64,000 nucleotides of DNA from Catenulispora acidiphila DSM 44928 (lineage in GTDB: Bacteria > Actinomycetota > Actinomycetes > Streptomycetales > Catenulisporaceae), in contig NC_013131.1 of NCBI RefSeq assembly GCF_000024025.1, positions 4,898,001 to 4,962,000 on the forward strand, written 5' to 3'. Under the pieces are notes generated by a model. It saw only the letters and a program-made list of their open reading frames with translations. It was not told the origin of the DNA and ran no database searches. A program made the position numbers and the translations under genes. Shown one piece after another: positions 18,575 to 27,376 of this stretch; positions within the stretch are counted from its first letter, which is position 1, and the number at the start of each line of letters is the position of its first letter.

Positions 18575-19024
18575 TCAGCCCTTGTCGCCCGCGCCCGCCG
18601 AGCCGGACTTCACGCTCTGTCGCTGGGCGCGGCGTTCGGCGGCGAGCTCGAGCTTGACCTGCTTGGCGAGGTCGGGTTGGCGGCGGGAGGTGATGATGCG
18701 GCGGACGCCGAGGCTGAAGGAGGCGGCTTTCACCAGTGGGCCGCCGGCGACTGCGCCGGCGATGGTGGTCACCGCTGAGACGTTGTCGGTCAGGGCCTCG
18801 ATGTTCTCGCTGATGGCGGCGACCTTCACCATGCCGGCGTTACCGGTGTTCGCAGCCTGTTCCGCCTCCTCGATCAGCGGCAGGGCGGCGGTGGTGAGTG
18901 TGGTGAGCGTGCCCTTCAGTGTGAGCAGTAGCTCGGTGACCTGCACCAGCAGGAACGCCAGGAAACACGCACCGATCACCACGAAGACCGCGAAGATCAG
19001 CCCGACGATCTGGGCACCGGACAT
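18575..19024 (-). CDS. DUF948-type single-span membrane protein
   Basis: The ATG at 19024 gives 149 residues: one N-terminal transmembrane helix (IVGLIFAVFVVIGACFLAFLLVQV, about 5-28), then an amphipathic helical stretch of Leu/Thr/Ala repeats to about residue 95, and a basic, charged C-terminal tail. This is the layout of DUF948 proteins, small cytoplasm-facing membrane proteins of unknown function common in Gram-positive bacteria. The frame is open further upstream but without family character. It is transcribed divergently from the molybdoprotein gene. Confidence 0.8.
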   Translation of the reverse strand: MSGAQIVGLIFAVFVVIGACFLAFLLVQVTELLLTLKGTLTTLTTAALPLIEEAEQAANTGNAGMVKVAAISENIEALTDNVSAVTTIAGAVAGGPLVKAASFSLGVRRIITSRRQPDLAKQVKLELAAERRAQRQSVKSGSAGAGDKG

Positions 19025-19280
19025 CTTGAAACTCCCGTCGCCGGACTCCGTCGAAAAGGCTGGCTTTGCAGCATAGACGCTAGCGGTCGGAAGCCGTGGG
19101 CGCTCGCCAACCGAGAGATGATCGGCGTGTCGGGACGGGGCTGTCGGCGGGGCGGTGCGTGTCGGCGGGGCGCGCGGGGCAAGGCGTCGGCGCACCGCGA
19201 GCGAGCTGTCACTCTTCCGTAAGGCCGATATGTCCGATTTCGGCGCGCCGCGGGCGGGTCGGCTCCCTAGCCTGGCTTGC

Positions 19281-20420
19281 ATGAAGGCGTTCTCCTCCGG
19301 ACTGCGGAGCCCGCGGTTGACCAGCCAGCTTGGGGTGTGGTTGGGCGGCATGTTCGGGGTGTGCTTTGTCACCGGGTTCATCAGCCATGAGATTCAGCAT
19401 CCGGCTTCGTGGTTCTGGTGGCCTGCGCGGCCGGTGTGGCTCTATCGCGTCACCCAGGGCTTGCATGTGGCCACCGGGCTGGCGTCGATCCCGTTGCTCG
19501 GGGCGAAGTTATGGGCTGTCTTTCCGCGGCTGGTGAATCTGCCGACGGTCAAGAAGTGGACCCGGGTGCGGGACTGGGCTCAGCTGGTCGAGCGGGTCAG
19601 TGTGCTCGTTCTGATCGCCGCCGCGCTCGTGCAGGTCGTGTCCGGCGTGCTGAACATCGCGCGGTGGTATGCGGCGATGGGGTTCTTCTTCACCGTGTTG
19701 CACTACTGGACCGCGTGGATCGCGATCGGTGCGCTGCTCGTGCACGTCGGGGTGAAGCTGCCGGTGGTGCGGCGGGCGTTGTCGGCGCCGGTGCGTCCGC
19801 TGCGGAAGCCGCCGACGGGGCTGACGCGGCGCGGTCTGCTCGGCACGGTCGCCGCGACGTCCGCCGTGGTGACGATCGCGACCGTGGGGGAGACGGTGCG
19901 ACCGCTGGCCGGTGTCTCCGTGCTCGGCGACCGGGATCCGCGCGTCGGGCCGCAAGGGCTGCCGGTGAACGCCTCCGCGCTGGCGGCCGGGGTGCGCACC
20001 GTCGCCACCGACCCCGGTTGGCGGCTGGAGGTGAGCGGCCCGGCGCGCACCGTGCGGCTGAGCCTGGACGACCTCGCCGCCATGAAGCAGACCACTGCCA
20101 CGCTCCCGATCGCCTGCGTCGAGGGCTGGAGCTCCAGCGCCGACTGGACCGGCGTGCCGCTGCGCGACCTGGTCGCGATGGTCGGCGGCGACCACGGCAG
20201 CCAGGTCACCGCCGTGTCCCTGCAGCGGTTCAGCGCCTACGCGTCCTCTGTCGTCGCGCCGCCGCACGCCCGCGATCCGCACACCTTGATCGCGCTGCGC
20301 CTGCGCGGCGAGCCGCTGCACGTCGACCACGGCTACCCGTGCCGCCTCATCGCGCCCGACCGGCCCGGTGTCCTGCAGACCAAATGGCTGGCGCAGCTGA
20401 TCGTGGGGAGTCCGGCATGA
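19281..20420 (+). CDS. Membrane-anchored molybdopterin oxidoreductase fused to a cytochrome b-type domain
   Basis: The 379-residue protein has two parts. Residues 1-160 hold about four membrane helices with histidines placed for haem binding (H36 or H40, H62, H141, H155), resembling a cytochrome b561/DUF4405-type anchor. A twin-arginine-like LTRRGLLGTVA (171-181) begins a fifth helix. The soluble part from about 210 is a sulfite-oxidase-type molybdopterin domain with the Mo-ligating cysteine C259 in LPIACVEGWS. It should face outward and pass electrons through haem to the quinone pool or the reverse. I used the ATG at 19281; an in-frame ATG at 19230 is an alternative. The substrate is unknown. 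Confidence 0.85.
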   Translation: MKAFSSGLRSPRLTSQLGVWLGGMFGVCFVTGFISHEIQHPASWFWWPARPVWLYRVTQGLHVATGLASIPLLGAKLWAVFPRLVNLPTVKKWTRVRDWAQLVERVSVLVLIAAALVQVVSGVLNIARWYAAMGFFFTVLHYWTAWIAIGALLVHVGVKLPVVRRALSAPVRPLRKPPTGLTRRGLLGTVAATSAVVTIATVGETVRPLAGVSVLGDRDPRVGPQGLPVNASALAAGVRTVATDPGWRLEVSGPARTVRLSLDDLAAMKQTTATLPIACVEGWSSSADWTGVPLRDLVAMVGGDHGSQVTAVSLQRFSAYASSVVAPPHARDPHTLIALRLRGEPLHVDHGYPCRLIAPDRPGVLQTKWLAQLIVGSPA

Positions 20421-20854
20421 TGTCGAAGCCTGATATGAGCGGTATGGCGTGGCTGCGGCGGCTTTTCGTCGGCGCCGGGCTGGCGATGATCGGCTTCGCC
20501 CTGTTCGGCGGCGGTGCGCCTAGCCTGGGAACGTCGCCCTACCTCACCTTCGTCGTCAAGGTGACGCTCGGGGTCCTGCTGCTCGTGCTGCCCCTGACGC
20601 TCGCCGTGGGGTGGCTGATCGGCAGGACCGTGCCGGTCGTCGCGCGCCCCGTGGTCCAGGGCGCCTGCATCGCGACCGCGCTGATCGTGGCGATCGCGCT
20701 GCCCTCGCTCCTGGGCTACGGACGCGACGCCGCCATGCCCTCCGCCCTGCCGCGCGACTACGCCACCGGACTGTGGACCGTCCTCGCCGTCGTCTGGGCG
20801 GCCGCCATCGTGCTGATCGTCGTACGGATCGTGCGACGCCGAAACCCCTCCTGA
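20417..20854 (+). CDS. Small four-helix membrane protein, function unknown
   Basis: A 145-residue hydrophobic protein whose ATG overlaps the stop of the molybdoprotein gene (ATGA), a sign of translational coupling. Four predicted membrane helices lie at about 14-30, 42-65, 78-97 and 116-136, with a short basic C-terminus (RIVRRRNPS). I recognise no family. The tight coupling suggests a subunit or assembly partner of the molybdenum/haem oxidoreductase. The Rieske protein gene follows 12 bp later. Confidence 0.72.
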   Translation: MMSKPDMSGMAWLRRLFVGAGLAMIGFALFGGGAPSLGTSPYLTFVVKVTLGVLLLVLPLTLAVGWLIGRTVPVVARPVVQGACIATALIVAIALPSLLGYGRDAAMPSALPRDYATGLWTVLAVVWAAAIVLIVVRIVRRRNPS

Positions 20855-20866
20855 AGGAGCGCCTCC

Positions 20867-21232
20867 ATGACCGACCAGCAGCCCATCGACGTCCTCGCCA
20901 TCGACGTCCTCGCCGCCGCCGACCTCGGCGACGGCGACGCGCACACCGTCCCGGCCAAGCTCACCGGCTGGTCCGACGCGATCACCGTCTTCCGCGACGG
21001 CGACACCTACTACGCCCTCGACGACACCTGCCCGCACGAGAAGGCCTCGCTCGGCGAGGGCTGGCTGGAGAACGGCGAGATCGAGTGCCCGCTGCACCAG
21101 AGCCGCTTCAGCCTCAAGACCGGCGCCGTGACCTGCCTACCGGCGACCCGGAACGCCCGGACGCACAAGGTCGAGGCGATCGCCGGCCGGCTGTGGCTGA
21201 CGCCGGGCCAGTCCCCGACCGACGCCGGCTGA
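20867..21232 (+). CDS. Rieske [2Fe-2S] ferredoxin
   Basis: The 121-residue soluble protein has the two Rieske cluster boxes C55-P-H57 (DDTCPHEKASL) and C74-P-L-H77 (IECPLHQSRF), as in ferredoxins that feed ring-hydroxylating oxygenases. A good Shine-Dalgarno sequence, AAGGAG, sits about 10 bases before the ATG. It lies between the small membrane protein and a ferredoxin reductase in an apparent operon. No oxygenase alpha subunit is encoded in the window, so its electron acceptor may be the molybdoprotein system or a distant oxygenase. The N-terminus repeats IDVLA twice. Confidence 0.92.
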   Translation: MTDQQPIDVLAIDVLAAADLGDGDAHTVPAKLTGWSDAITVFRDGDTYYALDDTCPHEKASLGEGWLENGEIECPLHQSRFSLKTGAVTCLPATRNARTHKVEAIAGRLWLTPGQSPTDAG

Positions 21233-21237
21233 GCGGC

Positions 21238-22518
21238 GTGCGTCCACAAGGCGGACCCGGCGCCCGGCGGGTCCCCGAGCACGTGGCGGTCATCGGCGCC
21301 GGTCTGGCGGCGGTGAGCCTGTGCGCCGCCCTGCGCGCCGGCGGCTTCACCGGACGGCTCACCGTCGTCGGTGACGAGCCCTGCCATCCCTACGACCGGC
21401 CGCCGCTGAGCAAGCAGTTCCTCGCCGGGGAGCGCGACGCCGCCGAGATCGCGCTCCAGCCGCCCGAGTGGTACCCGCGAGAGCGCATCGACCTGCGCGC
21501 GGGCGTCGCGGTCGCGGCGTTCGACGCCGATACCGGACGCGTGAACCTCGCCGACGGCACGACGCTCCTCGCCGACGCGATCGTGCTCGCGACCGGCGGC
21601 CGGGCCCGGCCGCTGACCGTGCCGGGCGGCGAGGCGGCCACGGTCCTCCGCACGCGCGCCGATGCCGAGGCGCTGCGCGACCGGCTGGCTCCGGGAGTAC
21701 GGGTCCTGATTGTCGGCGCCGGGCTGATCGGCGCGGAGGTCGCGGCGACCGCGACACACCACGGGTGTCAGGTGACGCTCGTCGATCCGAGCCCGCTGCC
21801 GATGGAACGCGCGATCGGACCGCACGCCGCGCGCGCCCTGCACGCTCAGCACGCCGCGCACGGCGTCACCGTCGTGTGCGGCGGCGTAACGGCGATCGAG
21901 GCGGGGCAGGCGGTGCTCACGACCGGGCAGAGCGTGCCGGCGGACGTGGTCGTGGCGGGCATCGGCATCGTGCCGAACGTCGAACTCGCCGAAGCGGCTG
22001 GACTCGACGTCGACAACGGCGTGCTGGTCGACGCCGGGATGCAGACCAGCGTGCCGGGTGTCTACGCCATCGGCGACATCGCGCGGATCGGGGGAGCCGT
22101 CAACCATGGACAGGCGGTTCATGATGGACCGGTTCATGAGAGATACAGAGCAGAACACTGGGACAACGCCCGCCGCACCGCCGAAACCGCGGCGCGCACC
22201 ATCCTCGGGCAGCCGCCGGAAGCGCCGCGCGCGCCCTGGTTCTGGACCGATCGCTACGGCACGCACCTGGAGATGACAGGGCTCTACGACGCCGCCGCCG
22301 AAACCGTGCCGCGCGGCGCCGTCGAAGCCGGCGACGGGACCGTCTTCTACCTCCGCGACGGCCGCTGCGTCGGCGCGGTGTCCCTGAACCGCCCGCTGGA
22401 CATCCGCGCCGCCCAACGCTTCATCGACCGCGACACGCCGGTGGAGGCCGCTTTTCTGGCGGACGAACGGTCTGACCTTCGCAGACTCCTGATGCCGAAA
22501 GTTCACTGCCCCGGGTGA
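21238..22518 (+). CDS. FAD/NAD(P)H ferredoxin reductase (rubredoxin/Rieske type)
   Basis: The GTG at 21238, six bases after the Rieske stop, gives 426 residues with FAD motif HVAVIGAGLAAVSLCAAL, PYDRPPLSKQFLAGE, NAD motif VRVLIVGAGLIGAEVA, and the second FAD motif GVYAIGDIARIG. These define the BphA4/CamA-type reductases that pass NADH electrons to a small iron-sulfur protein, here evidently the adjacent Rieske ferredoxin. The loop after GDIARIG contains a short local direct repeat (GGTTCATGA twice around 22108-22138) and reads longer than usual before AEHWDNA. The frame stays intact through it. Confidence 0.9.
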   Translation: MRPQGGPGARRVPEHVAVIGAGLAAVSLCAALRAGGFTGRLTVVGDEPCHPYDRPPLSKQFLAGERDAAEIALQPPEWYPRERIDLRAGVAVAAFDADTGRVNLADGTTLLADAIVLATGGRARPLTVPGGEAATVLRTRADAEALRDRLAPGVRVLIVGAGLIGAEVAATATHHGCQVTLVDPSPLPMERAIGPHAARALHAQHAAHGVTVVCGGVTAIEAGQAVLTTGQSVPADVVVAGIGIVPNVELAEAAGLDVDNGVLVDAGMQTSVPGVYAIGDIARIGGAVNHGQAVHDGPVHERYRAEHWDNARRTAETAARTILGQPPEAPRAPWFWTDRYGTHLEMTGLYDAAAETVPRGAVEAGDGTVFYLRDGRCVGAVSLNRPLDIRAAQRFIDRDTPVEAAFLADERSDLRRLLMPKVHCPG

Positions 22519-22553
22519 TTGACCGAGCACCCCGCGCTTCATACGGTGCGCCT

Positions 22554-23618
22554 GTGACGATTCCCACCGAAAACATCGGTAGCATCCCGCGCTCTCCCGA
22601 ACTGTTGAACGCCCTGACATCGCACGCACAAGGCTCGCTCCCGGACTCGGCGCTGGCCGAGCTCCAGGACCAAGCCGTGGCCGATACCATCCGCCGGCTC
22701 GAGGAGGCGGGCTGCCCGGTCCTCACCGACGGCGAGCAGTCCAAGCCGAGCTTCGCCACCTACCCGATCGCCGGCTCCACGGCGCTGGACCCGGACGGGG
22801 CAATCATCCCGTTCGCCGACGGCCACCAGCGGCAGCTGCCCGCGCTGACCGCCGGACCGTTCCGCTACCAGACCCACGCCGACACCTACCTGCGCGCCGC
22901 GCAGCAGCACACCGCCAAGCCCGTCAAGCAGGCCGTGATCGCCCCGTCGGCGCTGAGCCTGCTCTACCCGGCGAACGGGATCGAGGGGTATTCGCAGGCT
23001 GACTTCCTCACCGATCTGGCCGACCAGGCCGAGGCGGACATCCGCGGCTGCCTGGACGCCGGGGCGCACGTGGTGCAGCTGGACTTCACCGAGGGCCGGC
23101 TCTCGCTCAAGCTCGACCCCTCCGGCGGTCTGCTCAAGCAGTTCATCGCGGTGAACAACCAGGTGCTGGACCGCTTCACCGACGCTGAGCGGGCGCGGAT
23201 CGGCGTGCACACGTGCCCCGGCGGCGACATGGACTCCACGCACAGCCTGGACGTGGACTACGCGGACCTGCTGCCCGAGCTGTTCCAGCTGCGCGCCGGG
23301 AACTTCTACCTGCAGATGGCGAGCGAGCCGGACCCCGAGCGGGTCTTGAGCATCGCCTCGGAGCACGTGCGCCCGGACGTGCGTGTGTTCGTGGGCGTCA
23401 TCGACCCCATCGACCCGCAAGTGGAGACCGCCGAGCAGGTGCGCGACCGGGTGCTGGCCGCGGCTCGGCACATCCCGGTCGACCGGCTCGGCACGTGCGA
23501 CGACTGCGGGTTCTCGCCGTTCGCCGACGACACGTCCACCTCCCGGGAGACGGCGTTCGCGAAGATCGCGGCGCGGGTCGCCGGCACCGCGATGGCGGCG
23601 GAGCAGCTGGGGGTCTGA
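22554..23618 (+). CDS. Cobalamin-independent methionine synthase (MetE C-terminal) family protein
   Basis: The GTG at 22554 gives 354 residues equivalent to the C-terminal catalytic half of MetE: TENIGSIPRSPEL, LTDGEQSKPSF, the Zn-site elements VHTCPGGDMDSTHS and GTCDDCGFSPFADD, and QLDFTEGRLSLKLDP. Single-domain proteins like this (YxjG/YxjH or archaeal MetE type) transfer methyl groups to homocysteine or related thiols. The methyl donor here is unknown because the folate-binding N-terminal half is absent. It starts 35 bp after the reductase gene but may have its own promoter. Confidence 0.85.
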   Translation: MTIPTENIGSIPRSPELLNALTSHAQGSLPDSALAELQDQAVADTIRRLEEAGCPVLTDGEQSKPSFATYPIAGSTALDPDGAIIPFADGHQRQLPALTAGPFRYQTHADTYLRAAQQHTAKPVKQAVIAPSALSLLYPANGIEGYSQADFLTDLADQAEADIRGCLDAGAHVVQLDFTEGRLSLKLDPSGGLLKQFIAVNNQVLDRFTDAERARIGVHTCPGGDMDSTHSLDVDYADLLPELFQLRAGNFYLQMASEPDPERVLSIASEHVRPDVRVFVGVIDPIDPQVETAEQVRDRVLAAARHIPVDRLGTCDDCGFSPFADDTSTSRETAFAKIAARVAGTAMAAEQLGV

Positions 23619-23959
23619 CGGCTGGGCGGCGATGACAGTGCGGCGATCGGCGCGGAGGTGGCGCCGGTCGCCGCTTTCGCGTCTCAAGTGCCGGTTGCCG
23701 AGCGTCGCCGTCAAGAGCATGATTCAGGGTGATGAAGCCAGTGACTCAGGGCACGAACACCGTTACGTGGTTTGCCGGTCCTCTCGTGTTCGTCAACCAT
23801 TCAACCGATCCCCAAGCGGTCGTCATGCTCGGCGCCTAGATTTCACAGCGCTGACACGGCTGGAGATTCTCGGGGCCTCAGTGGGATGGGCCCGGCGCCG
23901 GTGGTTCTCGGCTCGACGGCGAAGTCGAACTGCTTCCTACCCAGTGAGGGAATCATCCA
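23619..23959 (+). promoter_or_regulatory. 341-bp intergenic leader with a possible PHO-box-like repeat and promoter
   Basis: No credible gene is seen here. Near-repeats GTTCGTCAACC (23788-23798) and ATTCAACCGAT (23799-23809) loosely resemble the 11-bp direct repeats bound by PhoP in streptomycetes. A -10-like TAGATT at 23837-23842 follows 27 bp later. If real, phosphate starvation would induce the downstream phosphoesterase. The match is partial and the role is inference. Confidence 0.35.
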
Positions 23960-26725
23960 ATGCAGGTAACGCGCCGCAAGGTGCAGAAGGCGAGCGCTTT
24001 CCAGCGCGCCGCCGGTCCGTCCCGGCACCGCCTGTCCAAGGCGGCTGTCGTGGCCCTCGGTCTGGTCGTCACCAGTGCCGGGGTCGGATCGGCTTCCACC
24101 CGGCAGCTCGGCCACCAGCAGGTCGGCCAGCTGACCAACAAGGGCGAGGTCATCGCCAGCGACCAGTACATCAACCCGATCGGCTCGCGCCTGGTGGTGA
24201 ACCAGGGCAAGATCATGGGCGCCACCGTGAGCCCGGACGGCACGCACGTGGCCGCCACGATCACCGACGGCACCGGCGCGATGGTCATCATCGACCTGCG
24301 CAGCTACCAGGTGCAGCAGGTGATCGGCAAGGCCGCCACCGGCGTGAACCTGGCGATCAGCGGAAACGACGTCGGGCAGACCTCGCCGACGTACTCTCCC
24401 GACGGCAAGTCGGTGTGGGTGGGCCGGGCCAACGGCTACACCAAGTTCACCGTGAAGCCCGACGGCACGCTGGCCACCCCGGTCGACGTCGCGATCCCGG
24501 CGGCCGGCTCGGCGCAGGCGCTGTCCGGCAAGGCGGTCTTCTCCGCCGACGGCGCGACGGTGTACGGGGCGGTCAACGGCCAGAACCGGGTCGTGGCGAT
24601 GGACGCCGCCACCGGCGCGATCACCCAGAGCTGGACCACCGGCATCGCGCCGCGCGGCATGGCGCTGGTCAACGGCAAGCTGTACGTGAGCAACGAGGGC
24701 GGCCGCACCGCCGTCGCCGGCGACACGACGATGAACTCCTACGGCACCGCGGTGCCGGCGAACCCGGAGACCGGCGCCTCGACGACCGGCACGGTCAGCG
24801 TCATCGACACCGTGAACCCCACGGTGCCGGTCGGCAGCATCACCGTCGGCACGCACCCGACCGCCGTCTACGCCTCGGGCGCCACGGTCTTCGTGGCGAA
24901 CACCGCCGCGAACTCCGTCTCGGTCATCGACACCGCCAAGAACAAGGTGGTCCAGACGATCGCGACCCAGCCCTGGACCGAGGCCTCGGTCGGCTACGAG
25001 CCCGACGCGATCTCCCTGACCCCCGACGGCCACCTGCTGGTCAGCCTGGGCCGGGCGAACGCGGTCGCGGTGTACCGCTTCAAGTCCGCGCAGCAGCCGG
25101 TCAGCTACGTCGGCCTGCTGCCGACCGACTACTTCCCGGCCGAGGTGGCCACGGTCGGCAACCAGATCGTGGTGGCCAACACCCGCGGCGTGGACGCCCT
25201 GCGCCCGACCGTCGCCGCCGGCCACGGCACCCACGACACCACCAGCAGCCTGACCCGCTTCAAGCTGCCGACCGACCAGCAGATCCGGGACTACACCGGC
25301 AAGGTCTTCCAGTACAACGGCTGGACGCCCGATTCGGTGAAGGTGGCCTCCAAGCCCAACCAGCAGGCGAAGAAGGCGGTCCCGATCCCGGCGCAGATCG
25401 GCGACCCCTCGACGATCAAGCACGTGTTCCTGATCGTCAAGGAGAACCGGACCTACGACCAGGTCTACGGCGACATGCCGCAGGGCAACGGCGACTCGAC
25501 GCTGACGCAGTACGGCGAGGCTGTCACGCCGAACCAGCACGCCCTGGCCGAGCAGTTCGGTCTGTACGACAACTTCTACGACGTCGGCACGAACTCCGCC
25601 GAGGGCCACAACTGGCTGATGCAGTCGGACGACCCGGAGTACACCGAGTCCTCGGCCGGTGAGTACACCCGTAGCTACGACACGGAGAACGACGTCCTGG
25701 GCCACCAGGAGTCGGGCTTCATCTGGACCGGCGCGAAGGCGGCGGGCAAGAGCGTCAAGGACTACGGCGAGTTCCAGTCGATCGAGAACAAGCCGGCCGG
25801 CGCGACCTGGCAGGACTACTACTGCGACGCGCAGACCATGTCCGCCACCGGCGCCCCGAGCCAGTACCCGATCCAGACCGGCTCGGCGATCCCGTCGCTG
25901 AACGACGTCTCGGTCCCCGGCTTCCCGCTGTTCGACCTCTCGGTCCCGGACGTGTACAAGGCGCAGGTCTGGAAGCAGGACTTCGAGAAGAACGGCCCGG
26001 CCAACCTGAACATGTTCTGGCTCTCCGACGACCACACCGGCGGACCGCCGAGCCCGGCCGCCGAGGTCGCCGACAACGACCTCGCGGTCGGCCAGATCGT
26101 CGACACCATCTCGCACAGCCCGTACTGGAAGGACTCGGCCATCTTCGTGGTCGAGGACGACTCCCAGGCCGGTCTGGACCACGTCGACGGCCACCGCGCC
26201 CCGGTCCAGGTCATCAGCCCCTACGCCAACCACGGCACCGTGGACTCCACCTACTACTCGCAGATCATGATGGTCCGCACCATCGAGCAGATCCTCGGCA
26301 TCAAGCCCATGAACCAGCTCGACTCCGCGGCCACCCCGATGACCTCGGCCTTCACCACCAAGCCGAACCTCACCCCCTTCACCACCGTGCCGAACCAGAC
26401 CTCGCTGACCCTGGGCCTGCCCACCCAGCCGGCCTGCGGCGCCAACGTCCCGGCGGGCCAGACCACCGCCTCCGTCGCCAAGGCCAGCGCCGCCGCCACC
26501 GCGGTCCCGGCCTCGGAGACCGCGGTCGCCGCCCAGTGGAAGTCCTGGGCCGCCCTGCAGCACCTGACCGGCCCGAACGCGATGCCGGACTTCGCCAACC
26601 CCCAGCTGATGAACCGGTACACGTACTACCAGAACAACGGCTGGACCAAGGCTTACCCGGGCGACAAGAAGATCCTCGCGCCGAACGATGTTCCGGGTGC
26701 CTTCCTGCCGGGTTCGGCTGACTAG
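23960..26725 (+). CDS. Secreted bifunctional YncE-like beta-propeller / phosphoesterase (alkaline-phosphatase-like) protein
   Basis: The 921-residue protein has a long basic signal region (hydrophobic part at about 28-45, cleavage near VGSAS). A seven-bladed YVTN/YncE-type propeller follows at about 65-440 (blades such as TVSPDGTHVAATITDGTG and TVSVIDTVNPTVPVGSI). The PF04185-type phosphoesterase starts near 490 (KHVFLIVKENRTYDQVYGD, then LSDDHTGG and FVVEDDSQAGLDHVDGHRAP, metal-ligand-rich motifs). The family hydrolyses phosphate esters or phospholipid headgroups outside the cell. The gene is monocistronic, with a possible PHO-like box upstream and a strong terminator after it. Confidence 0.88.
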   Translation: MQVTRRKVQKASAFQRAAGPSRHRLSKAAVVALGLVVTSAGVGSASTRQLGHQQVGQLTNKGEVIASDQYINPIGSRLVVNQGKIMGATVSPDGTHVAATITDGTGAMVIIDLRSYQVQQVIGKAATGVNLAISGNDVGQTSPTYSPDGKSVWVGRANGYTKFTVKPDGTLATPVDVAIPAAGSAQALSGKAVFSADGATVYGAVNGQNRVVAMDAATGAITQSWTTGIAPRGMALVNGKLYVSNEGGRTAVAGDTTMNSYGTAVPANPETGASTTGTVSVIDTVNPTVPVGSITVGTHPTAVYASGATVFVANTAANSVSVIDTAKNKVVQTIATQPWTEASVGYEPDAISLTPDGHLLVSLGRANAVAVYRFKSAQQPVSYVGLLPTDYFPAEVATVGNQIVVANTRGVDALRPTVAAGHGTHDTTSSLTRFKLPTDQQIRDYTGKVFQYNGWTPDSVKVASKPNQQAKKAVPIPAQIGDPSTIKHVFLIVKENRTYDQVYGDMPQGNGDSTLTQYGEAVTPNQHALAEQFGLYDNFYDVGTNSAEGHNWLMQSDDPEYTESSAGEYTRSYDTENDVLGHQESGFIWTGAKAAGKSVKDYGEFQSIENKPAGATWQDYYCDAQTMSATGAPSQYPIQTGSAIPSLNDVSVPGFPLFDLSVPDVYKAQVWKQDFEKNGPANLNMFWLSDDHTGGPPSPAAEVADNDLAVGQIVDTISHSPYWKDSAIFVVEDDSQAGLDHVDGHRAPVQVISPYANHGTVDSTYYSQIMMVRTIEQILGIKPMNQLDSAATPMTSAFTTKPNLTPFTTVPNQTSLTLGLPTQPACGANVPAGQTTASVAKASAAATAVPASETAVAAQWKSWAALQHLTGPNAMPDFANPQLMNRYTYYQNNGWTKAYPGDKKILAPNDVPGAFLPGSAD

Positions 26726-26793
26726 CTCGTCGGGCGGTTGAAGCGCTGATGCGCTGAGCCGCTGCTCGACTGCTTGATTGCTCGACTGATTCA

Positions 26794-26829
26794 CGAGGCG
26801 CCCGGCCGGGTTTGCGGCCGGGCGCCTCG
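26794..26829 (+). terminator. Strong hairpin terminator after the phosphoesterase gene
   Basis: Perfect 14-bp arms CGAGGCGCCCGGCC (26794-26807) and GGCCGGGCGCCTCG (26816-26829) flank an 8-nt loop, about 70 bp after the stop codon. There is no clear T-run after it, as is common for actinobacterial terminators. Confidence 0.8.
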
Positions 26830-26899
26830 CTGCGCGCGCTGACCCCCTTGCTCCAGGCGCTGGCTCTGTAGGCTTCGGCCGTCTCGGGAGGGCGGATGC

Positions 26900-27214
26900 G
26901 TGGCTGATCAGACTGAGCAATCATGGCGGCTGGAGCGGGGCGACAGCGTGGTGGCCGAGCTGGTGCTGCTTGGGTTCGACATGCCGTGGCGGCTGTGTCG
27001 GGTGGTGCCGACGCCGGGCAGCGAATACGCGACCGTCAGGTCGATGAGCGATGCGGCCGAGGCGGCGATCATGGCGGGACGGCATGAGGACGGTGTCCGG
27101 CTGTTGAGCGAAATCCGGCAGCCTGGCTTCCGCTTGGTTCCGGTCGATGGCGGTACCGCGATCGACGACTTCCTCCTGTGGTTCGACGGAGAGGGCGCTC
27201 GGCTGCGCTTTTAG
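26900..27214 (+). CDS. Small hypothetical protein
   Basis: A 104-residue acidic, soluble protein starting at GTG, with GGGAGG about 10 bases upstream. I recognise no family. It mixes beta-rich (SVVAELVLLGFDMPWRLCRVVPTPG) and helical segments (SDAAEAAIMAGRHEDGVRLLSEI) and ends DDFLLWFDGEGARLRF. No signal or membrane segment is visible. Codon third positions are GC-rich as in its neighbours, which supports a real gene. Confidence 0.6.
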   Translation: MADQTEQSWRLERGDSVVAELVLLGFDMPWRLCRVVPTPGSEYATVRSMSDAAEAAIMAGRHEDGVRLLSEIRQPGFRLVPVDGGTAIDDFLLWFDGEGARLRF

Positions 27215-27376
27215 ACCGGCTGTCGCCAACGATCAGCTCGCTGGCGAACTCCGCGAAGCCCTGTATCGCAGCCTCCTTCTTGCGAAGCCAGTATCAGTTT
27301 TTTGCGCAACTTCATCTGAGTATTGCGACACCTGCGCGAAATCTATACGGTGACCCACGCATGGAGAGGAGTTGCG

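Noticed and set aside
23843-26920. Open frame of about 1000 codons on the minus strand
   Set aside because: It lies opposite the YncE/phosphoesterase gene, whose domains and signal peptide are clear; the antisense frame has no recognisable domain.
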